From assembly GCF_000719265.1 (NCBI RefSeq), contig NZ_JOFL01000003.1, forward strand, positions 270,329 to 334,328: a stretch of DNA of 64,000 bases, read 5' to 3'. The translations under genes were made by a program, and so were the position numbers. This DNA comes from Streptomyces roseoverticillatus (GTDB lineage Bacteria; Actinomycetota; Actinomycetes; Streptomycetales; Streptomycetaceae). The notes under the pieces are model-generated. The model saw nothing but the letters and a program-made list of their open reading frames with translations. It was not told the DNA's origin and made no database searches. This document shows positions 52,201-60,230 of this stretch, piece by piece; positions within the stretch are counted from its first letter, which is position 1, and each line of letters begins with the position of its first letter.

Positions 52201-52518
52201 CGGACGGCGACGGTGCTGCCGGCGCGGGTCTTCGGCGCGGACCGCGACCTGGGCACGCTGGAGCCCGGCAAGCTCGCGGACGTGACGGTGGTGGACGGCG
52301 ACCCGTTCACGGACTTCGACGCGCTGGTGCGGACGGTTTCGGTGCTGCGGGGCGGGGTGCCGTTCGATCAGGCGGGCCTGATCGACGCGTACGAGCCGGT
52401 GGGCGCGGCGGGCGCGCCTTCGGCGCCGCCCGGGGTGCGGGCCGCGGAGGCGTGGCTCGCCGTGAGCCGCCAGCTCCGCCGGGACTCCTGCTGCGACATG
52501 GAACTCCATGGGGTGTGA
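49291..52518 (+). CDS. Tat-exported TolB-propeller/amidohydrolase fusion
   Basis: A 1075-residue protein. The N-terminus SRRRFLQAAAGTAAVAGVAGAL is a twin-arginine signal. Residues about 60-630 hold some ten PD40 (TolB-like) propeller motifs, such as WSPDGTRIAF, WSPDGARLLF and WSPDGRYVAL. Residues about 640-1040 form an amidohydrolase: DTHTHPYQN (metal His pair), FVKTYVRAPGW (Lys), AGSHLLSPG and FGHATT (His), ALGTDAPLVPVG (Asp). It is secreted folded and probably hydrolyses a cyclic amide or dipeptide-like substrate outside the cell. The TTG start follows CAGGAGG by 5 nt. Confidence 0.92.
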   Translation: MATSDAPIPPSALSRSSALSRRRFLQAAAGTAAVAGVAGALPGAVAVAAPVENQTLSFTAATNGAASLAPAGDRLVAEVQNVLWSVPRKGGEAVAITPADLEPTRPVHSPDGRQLAVCAYRGGGFHIWTLRPDGSGLRQVTDGPWDDRGPAWSPDGTRIAFASERGGDPVVGSPYRVWVADVRTGALTQVTGVSGQEGPLQDGAWEDFDPVWSPDGARLLFVRGRLAGTALEARTVASVPAGGHGPVRVEHTEAAAGQIMTPAVAPDGRLAYLRTTPAPAAGCTLVVDGEPVAIDGDVEPVPPRWTRSGELLLTVSGTFRVVRPQAPRDAEVVPFSGRLTIPRPRYRTKRYDLDAGGVHAVRSLHFPALSPDGRRVAFGALNALWVADVAGGRPPRRVVKADPARYPFGPTWSPGGRSLVYAGDSGGLLAARRHDLASGTDTVLAEGGRAYPVLSPDGRRLAALDLAGNLLVRDLAAGTDRVLAAALGGGGLPGRPSWSPDGRYVALCDRNRLNQRFREGYNLIRVIDTTSGGARLHALAPHVSLSDRYGSGPVWSPDGRHMAVIAESALWLLPVRPDGTPDGEPRRLTDEAAEDPSWAADSRTLLYLSAGRLRLLDVHSGSARTVRVPLDYRRPVPAGTVVHAGRFWDGTGDTVREDVDLVIRDGRVAAVEPHRARRAAARTVDASSGTVIPGLWDTHTHPYQNTYGGRQTALQLAYGITTAVSFGGGAHEQARIREAVAAGELAGPRLLATGELLDGARVAYSMGRAHRTREGLRRSLSRAEALDWDFVKTYVRAPGWLMEEAARFAHDRLGVRAGSHLLSPGVQLGQDLTTHLQATQRLEFGHATTASGRAYQDVEEIYTRGDFHLVATIFTSVPLLGEAPALAQDPRVTRMMPPWDVEVVRRTAAAPPTADQLATLERETGVYRRVLAGGGLVALGTDAPLVPVGLSLHLGLRALHRYGLSPAQALRTATVLPARVFGADRDLGTLEPGKLADVTVVDGDPFTDFDALVRTVSVLRGGVPFDQAGLIDAYEPVGAAGAPSAPPGVRAAEAWLAVSRQLRRDSCCDMELHGV

Positions 52519-52560
52519 CGGTGGGCGCGCCGGACGCTCGGGGCCGCGAGGAGACGGCCG

Positions 52561-52685
52561 GTTCGGCACCGCCGGAAACGTTCCGGGGGCTGAGCACCGT
52601 CGCGGCGGAAGAACATGGCGTCCGGCGCCTTTCCTCCCGCCGCAACGGCGAGCAAGGTCCCGCGGCCACACCGGCGGTGCCGAAC
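52561..52685. repeat. Palindromic element, copy B
   Basis: The ends GTTCGGCACCGCCGG (52561-52575) and 52671-52685 are perfect 15-bp inverted repeats. Inside, CCGTCGCGGCGGAAG and CCTCCCGCCGCAACGG form a second, imperfect arm pair. It lies between convergent genes and shares two blocks with the element at 9661-9783. It may act as a bidirectional terminator. Confidence 0.65.
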
Positions 52686-52704
52686 CCGCCCCGGGCCCCC
52701 GCGC

Positions 52705-53880
52705 TCACGCCCGCAGTGACACCTCCGGTGCCGCCGCCGGCGTCTCGGGCCGCTCGGGCGCTGCCTCCGTCGGCTGGACGGACAGCGCCCGCCACCACGG
52801 GTCGGCCGGGAGAACGCCCGTCGGCTCGAAGGGCTGACCGGGGCGCGGCGTCGCGACGCGCGCGCCGTGGCGCCGGGCCGCCGCGACGGAGCCCTCGGCC
52901 GGCTCCTCCCATGGGTGCGGCGCGAGGTTGAACGTACCCCAGTGGATGGGCAGGAACACACCGTGCGCGGCGTCGCCCTGCAGGTCGGCGTGGGCCTGCA
53001 GGCCCTCCTCGGGCGTCATATGAATGTCCGGCCAAAATTCCGAATATGCCCCGATTTGCACCATCGTGGCGTCGAACGGGCCGTACTGCGCGCCGATGTC
53101 CTTGAAGCCGGAGAAGTACCCCGTGTCACCGCTGTGGAAGATGCGGTGCGCGGGACCGGCCACCACCCATGAGGCCCAGAGCGTGTGCTGGGTATTGCGC
53201 AGCGCGCGGCCGCAGAAGTGGCGGGCGGGGGTCGCGGTGAAGGTGAGGCCGGCGACTTGGGCCTGCTCGTGCCAGTCGAGCTCGGTGATCCGGTCCGCGG
53301 GCACGCCCCAGTGCTCCAGGTGGGCGCCGACGCCGAGCGGTACGACGAACTGCGCGCCGGTGCCGCGGGCGAGGGCGCGGACGGTCGGCATGTCCAGGTG
53401 GTCGTAGTGGTCGTGGGAGATGACCACGGCGTTGAGCGGCCCGGTCTCGCGCAGCGGCACGGGCACCGGGTGCAGCCGCTTCGGGCCCGCGAAGGCGAAG
53501 GGCGAGCAGCGCTCGGACCAGACGGGGTCGAAGAGCACCCGGGCGCCGTCGATCTCGGCGAGGACGCTGGAGTGCCCCATCCAGGTCAGCCGCAGCCCCG
53601 ACGCGGCGGGGACGGCCAGGTCGGCCACGGTGGTCGGGTGGACCGGCACGCTGCCGGCGGGCGCCCGGCGGGCGCGCTCCTCCGCGCGGAAGTACGTGGG
53701 CAGGAACTTCAGCATCGCGCCGGAGGGTGTGCGCTGCGCGCCGACGGGGTTGGTGAAGACGCCGTCGGCGAAGTTCGGTGACCGCCGGATGCGCGCCATC
53801 CGCTCCCCGGACGGGTCGGCGCCGAACGCGGCGGGGCGCAGGGCGTCGAGCGGTGAGCTGCTGAGGCGGAAGCCGGTCAC
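52705..53880 (-). CDS. MBL-fold metallo-hydrolase (UlaG/NAPE-PLD-like)
   Basis: A 391-residue metallo-beta-lactamase-fold protein: TWMGHSSVLAEIDGARVLFDPVW, the metal motif SHDHYDHLD, ARHFCGR, FHSGDTGY and a late PIHWGTFNLAPHPWEEP. This is the pattern of NAPE-PLD-like and UlaG-like hydrolases. The substrate may be a phosphodiester or lactone. No signal peptide. The N-terminal 80 residues contain the family's RSPNFADGVFTN segment. Confidence 0.92.
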   Translation of the reverse strand: MTGFRLSSSPLDALRPAAFGADPSGERMARIRRSPNFADGVFTNPVGAQRTPSGAMLKFLPTYFRAEERARRAPAGSVPVHPTTVADLAVPAASGLRLTWMGHSSVLAEIDGARVLFDPVWSERCSPFAFAGPKRLHPVPVPLRETGPLNAVVISHDHYDHLDMPTVRALARGTGAQFVVPLGVGAHLEHWGVPADRITELDWHEQAQVAGLTFTATPARHFCGRALRNTQHTLWASWVVAGPAHRIFHSGDTGYFSGFKDIGAQYGPFDATMVQIGAYSEFWPDIHMTPEEGLQAHADLQGDAAHGVFLPIHWGTFNLAPHPWEEPAEGSVAAARRHGARVATPRPGQPFEPTGVLPADPWWRALSVQPTEAAPERPETPAAAPEVSLRA

Positions 53881-54013
53881 GGCACCTCCAGGGCGAAAGC
53901 GGCCAGATCACCTGCCATTATCTGCCCCGGACCGGCGGGCGCCCGGGCGGCCCCCGGCCGACGGCCCGGGGGGCCTTTCGGGGAGCGCCGGTGGGCTCTC
54001 CGGCTGCCGCCGC

Positions 54014-54042
54014 CCGGGCTCACCCCCGTGATATGAGCCCGG
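54014..54042 (-). terminator. Hairpin downstream of alkB
   Basis: CCGGGCTCA (54014-54022) pairs perfectly with TGAGCCCGG (54034-54042) around 11 nt. It lies 129 bp past the alkB stop on the minus strand and upstream of the MBL gene. Confidence 0.55.
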
Positions 54043-54170
54043 ACGCGCGGCCGGCGCACTGCCGGGGACCCACTGTGCAGGGTCGTGCCCCCACCCGCAC
54101 GTGATTTTTTACGGTGCCGGACGTTCCGTTTTGCGGTGCCGTCCCTTCCGTCCTTCCGTCTTCCGGGCGC

Positions 54171-54833
54171 TCACAGCCCGCTGACCCGGAGGGTGATGTT
54201 CAGCCGGCCGGTGAGCCCGAGCGCGGAGGGCCCGGTGCCGGGGTGGGTGCGGGGCACGCCGTGGAAGGCCGCACGGGAGGGCCCGCCGAAGACGAACAGG
54301 TCACCGCTGCGCAGCTCGACGTCGGTCCACGGGCGGTTGCGGGTGCTGGTGTTGCCGAAGCGGAAGACGCAGCTGTCGCCGAGGCTGAGGGAGACGACGG
54401 GTGCCGTGGCCCGCTCGTCGCTGTCCCGGTGCATGCCCATCGTCGCACCGCCCTCGTAGAAATTGACCAGAGCGATGTCGTACGCGGCAGGGGCGGGAGT
54501 GGTCTCCGGGGGCTCCTTGCCGTACGCGTCGGTGACGGCTTGCGCGGCCATCCGTCCCAGCCAGCCGGGGAACGGCTTGACCGGCGCGCCGTCCCCGTCC
54601 ACGACCGTGCGGGCGTAGCCGTACGGGTACCAGTGCCAGCCCAGGCAGACCATGCGGACGGACATCTGCCCGCCGCTCGGCATGCGCACGGTCCGCAGCC
54701 CGGCGGGCGGCCGCGCCCAGGTGCGGCAGGCGGCGAGCAGGCGCCGCTGGGCGGCGAGGTCCAGCCAGCCGGGGACGTGGACGGCTCCGGGCGCGATCTC
54801 GGCCCGGGGGCGGGGGAAAAGCTCGTCGTCCAT
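54171..54833 (-). CDS. alkB: AlkB-type 2OG-Fe(II) nucleic-acid dealkylase
   Basis: A 220-residue protein. The Fe ligands are His135 and Asp137 in MGMHRDSDE and a distal His in AAFHGVPR; the 2OG-binding Arg residues are in RLNITLR at the C-terminus. The nucleotide-recognition lid contains QMSVRMVCLGWHWYPYGY. It removes alkyl lesions from DNA or RNA by oxidation. The gene is divergent from the CMD-family gene. Confidence 0.93.
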   Translation of the reverse strand: MDDELFPRPRAEIAPGAVHVPGWLDLAAQRRLLAACRTWARPPAGLRTVRMPSGGQMSVRMVCLGWHWYPYGYARTVVDGDGAPVKPFPGWLGRMAAQAVTDAYGKEPPETTPAPAAYDIALVNFYEGGATMGMHRDSDERATAPVVSLSLGDSCVFRFGNTSTRNRPWTDVELRSGDLFVFGGPSRAAFHGVPRTHPGTGPSALGLTGRLNITLRVSGL

Positions 54834-54877
54834 GGCGTCAGCGTAGGCCGGGCCGCTCCGGACACCCGATCACTCAG

Positions 54878-54893
54878 TGTGACCACCATCACA
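54878..54893. promoter_or_regulatory. CRP-like palindrome between alkB and the CMD gene
   Basis: TGTGA-CCACCA-TCACA is a perfect TGTGA-N6-TCACA site. It lies 45 bp upstream of alkB and 90 bp upstream of the CMD-family start, within the 149-bp divergent promoter region. Confidence 0.5.
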
Positions 54894-54982
54894 TGTCGAA
54901 CAGTGCGCGGCGATGTCACACATCCACCGGTCCCGTCCGTCGTATGGGCAAAGGCGCACCCACTGCGACGGAGGAACCAGCC

Positions 54983-55573
54983 ATGGCCAGGATCTCGCTC
55001 ACCCCGGACCGCACCCCGCTCATCCGGATCATGGAGTGGTACAGCAGGCGCACCTACGGCAAGGTGCTGGAGCCGCTGATGGCCCTCGCCCACAACCGGC
55101 GCGTGCTGCTCACGACGTCCCGCTTCGAGCTGTCGGTGGGCCGGTGGAAGAAGCTCGACCCGCAGCTGAAGGCGCTGGCCGAGATGGCGTCGGCGGCGGC
55201 CATCGGCTGCTCGTGGTGCATGGACTTCGGCTACTGGCTCAGCCGCGGGCACGGGCTGCCGCACGAGAAGCTGCAGGACGTCCCGGTGTGGCGCGACAGC
55301 CGCGCCTACGCCCCGCTGGAGCGGGACGTCATGGCGTACGCGGAGGCGATGACGGCCACCCCGCCGACCGTCGAGGACGACCTGGCGGAGCGGCTGCGGC
55401 AGCGCCTGGGCGACGCCGCGTTCGTCGAGCTGACCTCGATGATCGCGGTGGAGAACCTCCGCTCGCGCACCAACGCGGCGCTGGGCCTGCACAGCCAGGG
55501 CTTCAAGGACAGCTGTGACATACCGGCCGCCCCGGCCCGCCCGCAGGCGGACCGGACGCCGGCGGACCACTAG
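54983..55573 (+). CDS. Carboxymuconolactone decarboxylase (CMD) family protein
   Basis: A 196-residue helical protein with the CMD/AhpD redox motif C-x-x-C in AAIGCSWCMDFG, and a second-half LTSMIAVENLRSRTNAALG. Members act as peroxidase partners or as decarboxylases; the C-x-x-C suggests a thiol redox role. The start at 54983 (MARISLTPD) is fixed by GGAGG 10 nt upstream. A longer upstream frame lacks a ribosome site. Confidence 0.85.
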   Translation: MARISLTPDRTPLIRIMEWYSRRTYGKVLEPLMALAHNRRVLLTTSRFELSVGRWKKLDPQLKALAEMASAAAIGCSWCMDFGYWLSRGHGLPHEKLQDVPVWRDSRAYAPLERDVMAYAEAMTATPPTVEDDLAERLRQRLGDAAFVELTSMIAVENLRSRTNAALGLHSQGFKDSCDIPAAPARPQADRTPADH

Positions 55574-55574
55574 C

Positions 55575-55640
55575 CTCCGCGGACCACCAGCCCTCGCGGG
55601 CCGCCGGCCTCCGCGGGCCCATCAGCCCCCGCGAGCCGGA
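55575..55640. repeat. Degenerate 17-18-bp tandem repeats
   Basis: Four imperfect units of the form CCTCCGCGGACCACCAG, CCCTCGCGGGCCGCCGG and so on fill the gap between the CMD gene and the convergent methyltransferase. CGCGG and CCGCG blocks allow several alternative hairpins, so this may act as a terminator. Confidence 0.5.
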
Positions 55641-55643
55641 CCA

Positions 55644-56477
55644 CTACCCCTTGCGGCCCACTCCCCCGTAGAAGATCGTGTCGTTGAGCTCCTCGGGGCC
55701 CGGTACCGGCCCGTCCGGCCGCCAGAGCGGCACCCGGACCAGGCCCGGGTCCAGGAGGTCGAAGGCGCCGAAGAGCGGCTCGACGGCGGCGCGGTCGCGC
55801 AGGTTGAGGCCCGCGGTGGCGTTCTTGTACGTGCCGACGACGCTGTCGCGGGCCTTCACGTCGGTGTGGCCGTCCGCGTAGCCCTCGTACGGTTCGGCCG
55901 TGGCGTGGGAGAGCACGAGGTGGCTGCCGGCGGGAAGGGCGTCCGCGAAGGCGGCGACGATGCCCGCCGGGTCCTCCTCGTCGGTGACGAAGTGGAGGAC
56001 GGCCACCAGCAGCAGGGCCACCGGCTCGCCGAAGTCGATCAGCTCGCGCACCTCGGGGCGGGAGAGGATCGCCTCCGGGTCGCGCACGTCGCCGAGGACG
56101 AAGCCCGCCTGCCCGGTGCCGGTGAGCTTCGCGCCCGCGTGCGTGGCGACGATGGGGTCGTTGTCGACGTAGGCCACCCGCACGTCCGGGGCGATCTCCC
56201 GCGCCACCTCGTGGGTGTTGGGCGAGGTGGGGATGCCCGTGCCGATGTCGATGATCTGCCGGACGCCGCCGCGGACGACTTCCCGCACGGCCCGCTGCAG
56301 GAAGGCCCGGTTGGCCCGGGCGGAGAGCCGCACCTGGGGGTGCGCCCGGATGACGTGCTCGGCGGCCTGCCGGTCGACCTCGTAGTTGTCCCAGCCGCCG
56401 AGGTAGTAGTCGTACATCCGGGCCGGGTGCGGCCGGCTGGTGTCGATGTCCTCGGCGGCGAAGCCCTGCTGGTTCAT
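55644..56477 (-). CDS. SAM-dependent methyltransferase (DUF574/Methyltransf_19 type)
   Basis: About 277 residues. The family signatures are RPHPARMYDYYLGGWDNYEVDR, QIIDIGTGIPTSPNTHEVA (SAM-binding loop) and VAYVDNDPIV. These proteins are very common in streptomycetes and their substrates are mostly unknown. The ATG at 56477 is chosen because GGAG lies 6 nt before it; an ATG 18 bp upstream lacks a site. It is the third gene after the XRE and DUF397 genes on one strand. Confidence 0.88.
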   Translation of the reverse strand: MNQQGFAAEDIDTSRPHPARMYDYYLGGWDNYEVDRQAAEHVIRAHPQVRLSARANRAFLQRAVREVVRGGVRQIIDIGTGIPTSPNTHEVAREIAPDVRVAYVDNDPIVATHAGAKLTGTGQAGFVLGDVRDPEAILSRPEVRELIDFGEPVALLLVAVLHFVTDEEDPAGIVAAFADALPAGSHLVLSHATAEPYEGYADGHTDVKARDSVVGTYKNATAGLNLRDRAAVEPLFGAFDLLDPGLVRVPLWRPDGPVPGPEELNDTIFYGGVGRKG

Positions 56478-56570
56478 CCGGTGCTCCGATCCCATGTCAT
56501 GCCCGTGGTGCCATTGGCGTGGTTCATGCGCGTGGTGTCAGCGTGCGTGGTGTCAGCGTGCGTGCGCGGC

Positions 56571-56828
56571 TTACTCGCAGGCGGCGCCGGAGCCGGCGAG
56601 CAGGAAGTCCGCCGCGCCCGCCTTGGCGCCGTTGATGAAGCTCTCCATCTCGTGACGCGTGTAGATCAAGGCGGGGCCCCCGGGGTCGGTGGACTGGCGC
56701 AGGGCGATCCGGCCGTCGCCCAGCAGCAGTGCCTCGACGCACGAGCCCCCGTTGCCGCCGCTCCACGGCTTGCTCCACCCCTCGGTGCCGAGGTCGGTGG
56801 CGGGCATGCCGTTGTAGATGCGATCCAT
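56571..56828 (-). CDS. DUF397 family small protein
   Basis: An 85-residue protein with the DUF397 pattern: WSKPWSGGNGGSCVEALLLGDGRIALRQSTDPGGPALIYTRHEMESFINGAKAGAADFL. Such genes nearly always follow an XRE regulator of the DUF5753 type, as here, 3 bp after that stop codon. They are linked to BldB-like developmental modules in streptomycetes. AAGGAG precedes the ATG. Confidence 0.92.
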   Translation of the reverse strand: MDRIYNGMPATDLGTEGWSKPWSGGNGGSCVEALLLGDGRIALRQSTDPGGPALIYTRHEMESFINGAKAGAADFLLAGSGAACE

Positions 56829-56831
56829 GGT

Positions 56832-57698
56832 TCAGATCTCCTTACGAATCCCGCCCAGGACGGCCTCGGTGGTCTGTGCCGGCGCGGCCTGCGCGCACAT
56901 CCGGTCCAGCGCCTCCAGGAAGGCCGAGACGTCCTCGCGCTGGTCGAAGTACGAGGCGCCGACGAGGTTTTCGGCGTACGCGATGTCCGGAAGCTCCGGG
57001 AGCGGGAACCGGAAGATGTGGAACGGTCCGTACATCGCCGGGTGCGGCCCGGCGGCGAACGGCATGACCTGCAGCCGTACGTTGGGCATGGCGGTGGCCT
57101 CGGCGAGCCGGGAGACCTGCTCGCGCATGATGTCCGGCCCGCCGATGGGCCGGCGGAGCACGGTCTCGTCCATCACCACCCACAGCAGCGGCGCGCCCTC
57201 GCGGGTGAGCAGCGACTGGCGCTCCCGGCGGACGGCGACCGCGCGCTCGATGTCGGCTTCGGGGGCGTGCGGCTGGCCGGCGCGGAGCACGGCGCGTGCG
57301 TAGCGCTCGGTCTGCAGCAACCCCGGGACGTAGTGCGGTTCGTAGGCCCGGATGAGGTTGGCCTCGCCCTCCAGGCTGACGAACGCGCTGAACCACTCGG
57401 GCAGGACGTCCCGGAAGCGGTGCCACCAGCCGGGGCGGTTCGCCTCGCGCGCGAGGTCGAGGAAGCCGTCGACCTCGGCGGGGTCGGTGACGCCGTAGAC
57501 GCGCAGCAGCTTCTCCACGTAGGGGAGCTTCAGGCCGACTTCGGCCTTCTCCATCCTGCGGACGGTGGCGTGCGTGACGTCCAGGGCGCGGCCCGCCTGC
57601 TCGTAGCTGAGGCCGGCCTTCTCCCGCAGGTCGTGCAGCCGCTTGCCGAGGACGACCCGCAGAACGGTCGGGGCGCCCGCCGGACGCGCTTCCGCCAC
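56832..57698 (-). CDS. XRE-family regulator with DUF5753 domain
   Basis: A 288-residue protein. An N-terminal helix-turn-helix (residues 15-75: RLHDLREKAGLSYEQAGRALDVTHATVRRMEKAEVGLKLPYVEKLL) is followed by a DUF5753 sensor-like domain with EPHYVPGLLQTERYARAV and RQSLLTREGAPLLWVVMDETVL. With DUF397 it forms a widespread actinobacterial regulatory pair. It is divergent from the ATP-binding protein at 57865, which fits the known link of these modules to HATPase-type anti-sigma proteins. Confidence 0.93.
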   Translation of the reverse strand: MAEARPAGAPTVLRVVLGKRLHDLREKAGLSYEQAGRALDVTHATVRRMEKAEVGLKLPYVEKLLRVYGVTDPAEVDGFLDLAREANRPGWWHRFRDVLPEWFSAFVSLEGEANLIRAYEPHYVPGLLQTERYARAVLRAGQPHAPEADIERAVAVRRERQSLLTREGAPLLWVVMDETVLRRPIGGPDIMREQVSRLAEATAMPNVRLQVMPFAAGPHPAMYGPFHIFRFPLPELPDIAYAENLVGASYFDQREDVSAFLEALDRMCAQAAPAQTTEAVLGGIRKEI

Positions 57699-57828
57699 TG
57701 TTCCTCCCCCTCCGTGCCCACCGACCGTCAGCTGACCGTCAGATGCTTGTCATATGCCCGCAGTCTGTCACGCACGCCCCCGGAGCCAACAGACTGCTCT
57801 GACGATTCTGCAATTTACAGATTGAACC

Positions 57829-57864
57829 TTGCCACACCTCGGCGGTATCGCATATAGTTACGGC
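57829..57864 (+). promoter_or_regulatory. Promoter of a probably leaderless mRNA
   Basis: TTGCCA (57829-57834), 18 bp, TATAGT (57853-57858). The -10 ends 6 nt before the GTG at 57865, so transcription should begin at or next to the start codon. No ribosome site is present. Confidence 0.6.
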
Positions 57865-58323
57865 GTGGTCCCCTCCCATGACGCACCTTCGCTCGGGCGC
57901 TTCGGCTGTTCCATGGCCGCGCGTCTGCAGGACGCCTTCCACTTCCCGGCTCGCGGCGCCTCGGTGGCAGCCGCCCGAAAACGGGTCCTCGCGCAACTGC
58001 GGGAATGGGGCATCGACGAAGTGGCGTGCGACGACGCCCAGTTGGTGGTTTCCGAGCTCTTCACCAACGCCGTCCGGCACACGGACAGCGCGAACGTCAG
58101 CTGTCAGCTGAGGGTGCTCGGCGCGCATCTGCGCATAGAGGTGGCCGACCAGGGCCGCACGCCGACGGAGCCGCGGGTGCGGTGCAGCGGGGCGGACGAG
58201 GAGAGCGGCCGTGGGCTGCTGCTCGTGGGCGCGCTGTCCCAGGCCTGGGGGGTCCGGCCCGACGACAGCGGCCGGGGCCGCGTCGTCTGGGCCGATCTGG
58301 CTGCCGGGCGGCTCACCCCTTGA
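57865..58323 (+). CDS. ATP-binding (HATPase_c_2) anti-sigma-type regulator
   Basis: A 152-residue GHKL-fold protein: the N-box in QLVVSELFTNAVRHT, the G1 box in LRIEVADQGR and the G2-like box in SGRGLLLVGALSQAWGV. This is the single-domain RsbW-like kinase family that is abundant in streptomycetes. It would bind a sigma factor or an anti-anti-sigma factor. The start GTG is set by the promoter just upstream. It is divergent from the XRE/DUF397 module. Confidence 0.88.
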   Translation: MVPSHDAPSLGRFGCSMAARLQDAFHFPARGASVAAARKRVLAQLREWGIDEVACDDAQLVVSELFTNAVRHTDSANVSCQLRVLGAHLRIEVADQGRTPTEPRVRCSGADEESGRGLLLVGALSQAWGVRPDDSGRGRVVWADLAAGRLTP

Positions 58324-58387
58324 AGCCTTCTCTCGTGAAGCCCTCCCCCTGAAGACTCACCCCGGCGCCCTCCCCCCGGAGGCGGTG

Positions 58388-59179
58388 CTACAGCGGCAGC
58401 AGGTCCGGCCGCTTGGGCTCCACGTGGTCTCCCGAGGACTCGCCGCGCAGCCGGCGGCCGATCCACGGCACCAGGTGCTCGCGCGCCCAGTGGATGTTGT
58501 CGCGCCGCACCTCGGCGGGCGAGCGGTGGTCCTCGTCCGGCCAGGCCTGGTCCGGGTCGGCCGGCACCTCCAGGCCGAGCACCTGGGCGGCCCGCAGGGC
58601 GACCCGCGTGTGCCCGTCGGGCGAGAGGTGGAGCCGGTCGTCGCTCCAGGCCCTGCGGTCCTGCACCGAGCGCAGCGACCACAGGTCCAGGACCGGGCAC
58701 CCGTGCCGGTCCGCGATGGCGCGGACGTGGGCGGTGTACGTCGCGATCTTGCCCCGCAGGTGCCGCAGCACGGGCATCCCGCGGGTGTCGAAGCCGGTGC
58801 ACAGCAGCACGGTGCCCACGGAGGAGGCCAGCTCGGCGACGGCCTTCTCGTAGCGCTCGGCCACATCGTCCGGGTCGCTGCCCGGGCGCAGGATGTCGTT
58901 GCCGCCCGCGCAGAAGGTCACGAGCTCGGGGCCGAGCTCCTTCGCCCGGGGCACCTGCTCCGCGACGATCTGGTCCAGGAGACGGCCGCGGACGGCGAGG
59001 TTGGCGTAGCGGAAGTCGTGCTCGGGGCGCTGGTCGGCGAGGAGTACGGCGAGTCGGTCGGCCCAGCCGATGAAGGTGTCGTCCGGCCCTGGGTCGCCGA
59101 CGCCTTCGGTGAAGCTGTCCCCGACGGCTGCGTACGACCCGATCGCGCTCTTGCTGAATGAATTCGAATCGTCTGCCAC
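58388..59179 (-). CDS. SGNH/GDSL hydrolase
   Basis: A 263-residue SGNH esterase. Block I AAVGDSFTEGVGD (Ser), block II Gly in NLAVRGRLLDQ, block III CAGGNDIL (Asn), and block V Asp-x-x-His in DDRLHLSPDGH. It hydrolyses esters of unknown type. There is no signal peptide, so it is cytoplasmic. Its C-terminus is charged. It is divergent from the tyrosine phosphatase by 212 bp. Confidence 0.92.
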   Translation of the reverse strand: MADDSNSFSKSAIGSYAAVGDSFTEGVGDPGPDDTFIGWADRLAVLLADQRPEHDFRYANLAVRGRLLDQIVAEQVPRAKELGPELVTFCAGGNDILRPGSDPDDVAERYEKAVAELASSVGTVLLCTGFDTRGMPVLRHLRGKIATYTAHVRAIADRHGCPVLDLWSLRSVQDRRAWSDDRLHLSPDGHTRVALRAAQVLGLEVPADPDQAWPDEDHRSPAEVRRDNIHWAREHLVPWIGRRLRGESSGDHVEPKRPDLLPL

Positions 59180-59391
59180 GTCAGTACATCTTTCCTCCCC
59201 CGGAGTGACCTACGCCACCGTAACCAGGGGTTGACGTGCCGTGATGTATCCCACCCCGGCGAACTCCCCGCAAGCGGAATACGTCGGCGCGGCTACCGCA
59301 CGGAGCGGATTGCCCGTACAACCGGTGTCGTAAGGTCGTTGAGCCGCCTCGCCGACGACCAGCGCCGGCAGCCGAGACCCAGGGAGTGCCC

Positions 59392-60198
59392 GTGACGCAG
59401 ACGCCGCATGTGCCGTCCACCGAGCCCGAGCTGGCGGGGGTGCGCAACTTCCGCGATCTGGGCGGCCTGCCCGCCGCGGACGGCCGGCGGGTGCGGCACG
59501 GCGTCCTCTACCGCAGCGGCCACCTTGCCCACGCCACCGAGGAGGACGCCCGCTTCCTCGGCACCCTCGGCCTGCACACGGTCTTCGACTTCCGCAACGA
59601 CGCCGACATCGCGCTCGACGGCCCGGACGTCGAACTCACCGGCGTCCGCAACGTGAACCTGCCGCTCAACGACCCGGCCCACGGCGCCGAGTTCTGGAAC
59701 ATGGTGCGCGCCCGCAACCTCGCGCACCTGCGCAGCGTGCTGGCCGACGGCAGAGCGGCGGACCGGATGGCCGAGACGTACCGCGAGGTCATCACGGGCC
59801 GGACGGCCGAGCTCGGCCACGTCCTGCGCTCCCTCGCCGAGGACGGCGTGCCCGCGCTCATGCACTGCGCGGCCGGGAAGGACCGCGCCGGGCTGTCCGT
59901 CGCGGTCACCCTGCTCGCCCTCGGCGTCGCGCGCGACGTCATCGAGGCCGACTACCTGGAGTCGAACGCCCCGCACCGGCGCTACCGCATGCGGCGGGCA
60001 CCGGAGGCGACCGGGCCCGAGGACCGGGAGATCGCGGAGCTGCTCTCGCCGATGTTCGAGGCGCGCGCCACGTACCTCCACGCCGCGTTCGACGAGATGG
60101 ACGCGACGTGGGGCTCGGCCGACCGTTACCTGGCCGACGGACTCGGACTCGGCCCGGCGGCCCGGCGGCGATTGCAGGACCGGCTCCTCGCGGACTGA
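59392..60198 (+). CDS. Tyrosine phosphatase (Y_phosphatase3 family)
   Basis: A 268-residue protein. The N-terminus VRNFRDLGGLPAADGRRVRHGVLYRSGHL and the P-loop MHCAAGKDRAG (C-x5-R with Lys-Asp) are those of PtpB-like phosphatases, which act on phosphotyrosine, phosphoserine or phosphoinositides. The GTG at 59392 is preferred over one at 59386 because AGGGAG (59381-59386) then has a proper spacing. A short hairpin follows the stop. Confidence 0.9.
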   Translation: MTQTPHVPSTEPELAGVRNFRDLGGLPAADGRRVRHGVLYRSGHLAHATEEDARFLGTLGLHTVFDFRNDADIALDGPDVELTGVRNVNLPLNDPAHGAEFWNMVRARNLAHLRSVLADGRAADRMAETYREVITGRTAELGHVLRSLAEDGVPALMHCAAGKDRAGLSVAVTLLALGVARDVIEADYLESNAPHRRYRMRRAPEATGPEDREIAELLSPMFEARATYLHAAFDEMDATWGSADRYLADGLGLGPAARRRLQDRLLAD

Positions 60199-60200
60199 CA

Positions 60201-60215
60201 CGGGGCTCTGCCCCG
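60201..60215 (+). terminator. Short hairpin after the tyrosine phosphatase
   Basis: CGGGGC-TCT-GCCCCG directly follows the stop codon region. No T-run is present. Confidence 0.45.
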
Positions 60216-60230
60216 GACCCCCGTCCTCAG

